From: Rhodanobacter sp. DHG33
GTDB lineage: Bacteria > Pseudomonadota > Gammaproteobacteria > Xanthomonadales > Rhodanobacteraceae
NCBI RefSeq assembly: GCF_014843005.1
Contig: NZ_JACYXM010000008.1
Coordinates: forward strand, 1-64,000
Direction: 5' to 3'
DNA length: 64,000 nucleotides
The translations under genes and the position numbers were made by a program. The first letter of the stretch is position 1. The number at the start of each line of letters is the position of its first letter. The notes beneath the pieces are model-generated. The model saw only the letters and a list, made by a program, of their open reading frames with translations. It was not told the origin of the DNA and did no database searches. Below, piece by piece: positions 63,078 to 64,000 of the stretch.

Positions 63078-63545
63078 ATGAAACATGCTGTCCGTCTCGC
63101 CCTCGCCTTCGGCCTGCTGCTGGGGACGGGAGCTGTTTCCGCCGCCGACGTGAGCACGCCGGTCGGCACCTGGAAGCAGGTGGACGATGTCTCCGGCAAG
63201 CCGACCTCGATCCTGCAGATCACCGAGTCCAATGGCCAACTGCAGGCCAAGGTGCTGCAGGTGATGAACGCCTCGCCGGAAGACGTCGCCCGCGACGGCA
63301 ACCCGCCGAAGTGCACCCAGTGCGACGGCGCGCGCAAGGACCAGCCCATCATCGGCATGACCATCATGTGGGGCGTGACGCGGGACTACGACGTGTGGGA
63401 CGGCGGCAGGATCCTCGATCCCAAAAACGGCAAGGTCTACAAGGTGAAGCTCACGCTGAAGGACCACGGGCAGAAGCTCGACGTGCACGGCTACATCGGC
63501 TTCTCCCTGCTGGGACGCAGCCAGGTGTGGGAACGCACCGAGTAA
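63078..63545 (+). CDS. Exported DUF2147-family protein
   Basis: A 155-residue periplasmic protein with a signal peptide (about 1-23, ending V-S-A-A-D). The DUF2147 beta-rich domain follows: P-V-G-T-W-K-Q-V-D-D, then I-L-Q-I-T-E, a C-T-Q-C pair, W-D-G-G-R-I-L-D-P-K-N-G-K-V-Y and the closing S-L-L-G-R-S-Q-V-W. The family resembles small lipocalin-like or barrel proteins and its function is unknown. A GGGGAA site precedes the ATG. It is divergent from mrp. Confidence 0.88.
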   Translation: MKHAVRLALAFGLLLGTGAVSAADVSTPVGTWKQVDDVSGKPTSILQITESNGQLQAKVLQVMNASPEDVARDGNPPKCTQCDGARKDQPIIGMTIMWGVTRDYDVWDGGRILDPKNGKVYKVKLTLKDHGQKLDVHGYIGFSLLGRSQVWERTE

Positions 63546-63560
63546 TTCCCGGCACGTGCA

Positions 63561-63585
63561 GCGCACTCTCGGCTGGAGAGTGCGC
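63561..63585 (+). terminator. Stem-loop after the DUF2147 gene
   Basis: GCGCACTCTC and GAGAGTGCGC form a perfect 10-bp stem with a 5-base loop, 15 bases after the stop. No T-run follows. The rest of 63586-63735 shows nothing further. Confidence 0.55.
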
Positions 63586-63735
63586 GGAAGAACGCTTCAC
63601 GAGCCTCTCACGCCGCGACAGCACAGCGCATCACAACGCGCGACATGAGCCGCACGCTGTCATCCAGCCGTCGCCGATCCGCAATCGTCTCCCCGGCACT
63701 GTCCCGCCCTTCTCACACCACGAAGGGAGCGGGGT

Positions 63736-64000
63736 ATGCGACATCAACGCAAGTCGAACATGGGCGTGCTGCTGGCGGCGGCCTGCCTTGGCGGACTGTT
63801 CGCCACATCGGCCTCCGCCGGTGCCAGCAGCAACCTGCTGGTGAACGGCAGCGGCGAATCGGGCACCTGCACCGCCGACTGGTCGGCGGTGAATACCGTG
63901 CCGGGCTGGACGGTGACGCAAGGCAGTCCGTCGACCGTGTGCTACTCGATCGGCAGCTTCAGCACGCCGGGCAACGCCTCGGGCGGCAACGCCTTCATCG
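63736..64000 (+). CDS. Exported protein, N-terminal part (cut by window edge)
   Basis: The first 88 codons of a secreted protein. AAGGGAGCGGGG precedes the ATG. A signal peptide covers about residues 1-29 (basic start R-H-Q-R-K-S, then L-L-A-A-A-C-L-G-G-L, cleavage near A-S-A-G). The mature part begins S-N-L-L-V-N-G-S-G-E-S-G, then two cysteines and P-G-W-T-V-T-Q-G. That opening is typical of secreted galactose-binding-like or DUF642-like beta-sandwich proteins. The rest lies outside the window. Confidence 0.7.
   Translation, partial: MRHQRKSNMGVLLAAACLGGLFATSASAGASSNLLVNGSGESGTCTADWSAVNTVPGWTVTQGSPSTVCYSIGSFSTPGNASGGNAFI

Overview
The window is high-GC, densely packed bacterial chromosome with no tRNA, rRNA, CRISPR array, transposase or recognisable phage gene. 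Gene content and order point to the gammaproteobacterial Xanthomonadales (Lysobacterales), most likely Rhodanobacteraceae (Dyella, Rhodanobacter, Frateuria or Luteibacter type). The evidence is a his operon headed by a TrpR-like (YerC/HisR) gene, an asd-fimV-truA-trpF / trpI<>trpBA / accD neighbourhood, a fused hisIE, a bifunctional hisB, a bacterial THX ribosomal protein gene and a Mrp-Dcd cluster. The genus is an inference.

Layout. 1-5.1 kb: tail of a cation/proton antiporter, a glycine-zipper protein, parE, then an ECF sigma factor / RskA-type anti-sigma factor / fasciclin-domain protein module. 5.1-9.4 kb: 3-hydroxyanthranilate dioxygenase, a Nudix hydrolase and two tandem amino acid permeases. 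9.4-9.9 kb: a 500-base gene-free stretch rich in hairpins that may encode a small RNA. 9.9-13.4 kb: a HiPIP, the methionine-salvage genes mtnB-mtnD-mtnC and an exported legumain-like C13 peptidase. 13.6-21.1 kb (minus strand): the complete tightly overlapping operon hisR-like/hisG-D-C-B-H-A-F-IE, with a palindromic operator abutting the first start codon. 21.3-26.1 kb (minus): THX, a CDF metal exporter, an SDR, a MerC-domain protein behind a Zur-box-like palindrome, zur, a small membrane protein and gltX; this looks like a zinc-homeostasis neighbourhood. 26.1-28.7 kb: an outer-membrane barrel protein, a glycosyltransferase overlapping a PAP2 phosphatase, then a convergent intergenic region holding a cluster of five DnaA-box-like 9-mers.

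29-43.8 kb: VOC protein, accD, an SDR and a divergent XRE regulator lying between accD and trpA, trpBA with divergent trpI, a JmjC-like cupin gene, trpF, truA, fimV, a small coiled-coil protein, asd, a 2-hydroxyacid dehydrogenase and aroC. 43.8-50.8 kb: GNAT, prmB, divergent psd, an orphan protein, an MltD-type transglycosylase, and a coupled chain of two membrane proteins plus greB. 50.8-54 kb is accessory in character: VOC, an ADP-ribosylglycohydrolase-like protein lacking the usual metal-site signatures, a remnant of a second greB, and an AT-rich patch with a two-helix membrane protein of unknown role. 54-64 kb: DUF3025, rimO, a coupled chain dienelactone hydrolase-HIT-baeS-baeR followed by an S41-family protein, a lipoprotein, dcd, an FMN reductase, mrp, a DUF2147 protein and the start of an exported protein.

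Most of the window is ordinary core metabolism. The observations most worth a second look are the his operator over a probably leaderless start, the Zur-box/MerC link, the DnaA-box cluster, the hairpin-rich region at 9.4-9.7 kb, the greB remnant beside an AT-rich island, the metal-site-deficient DraG-like protein, and the ECF/RskA/fasciclin module. I did not find a clearly novel multi-gene system.
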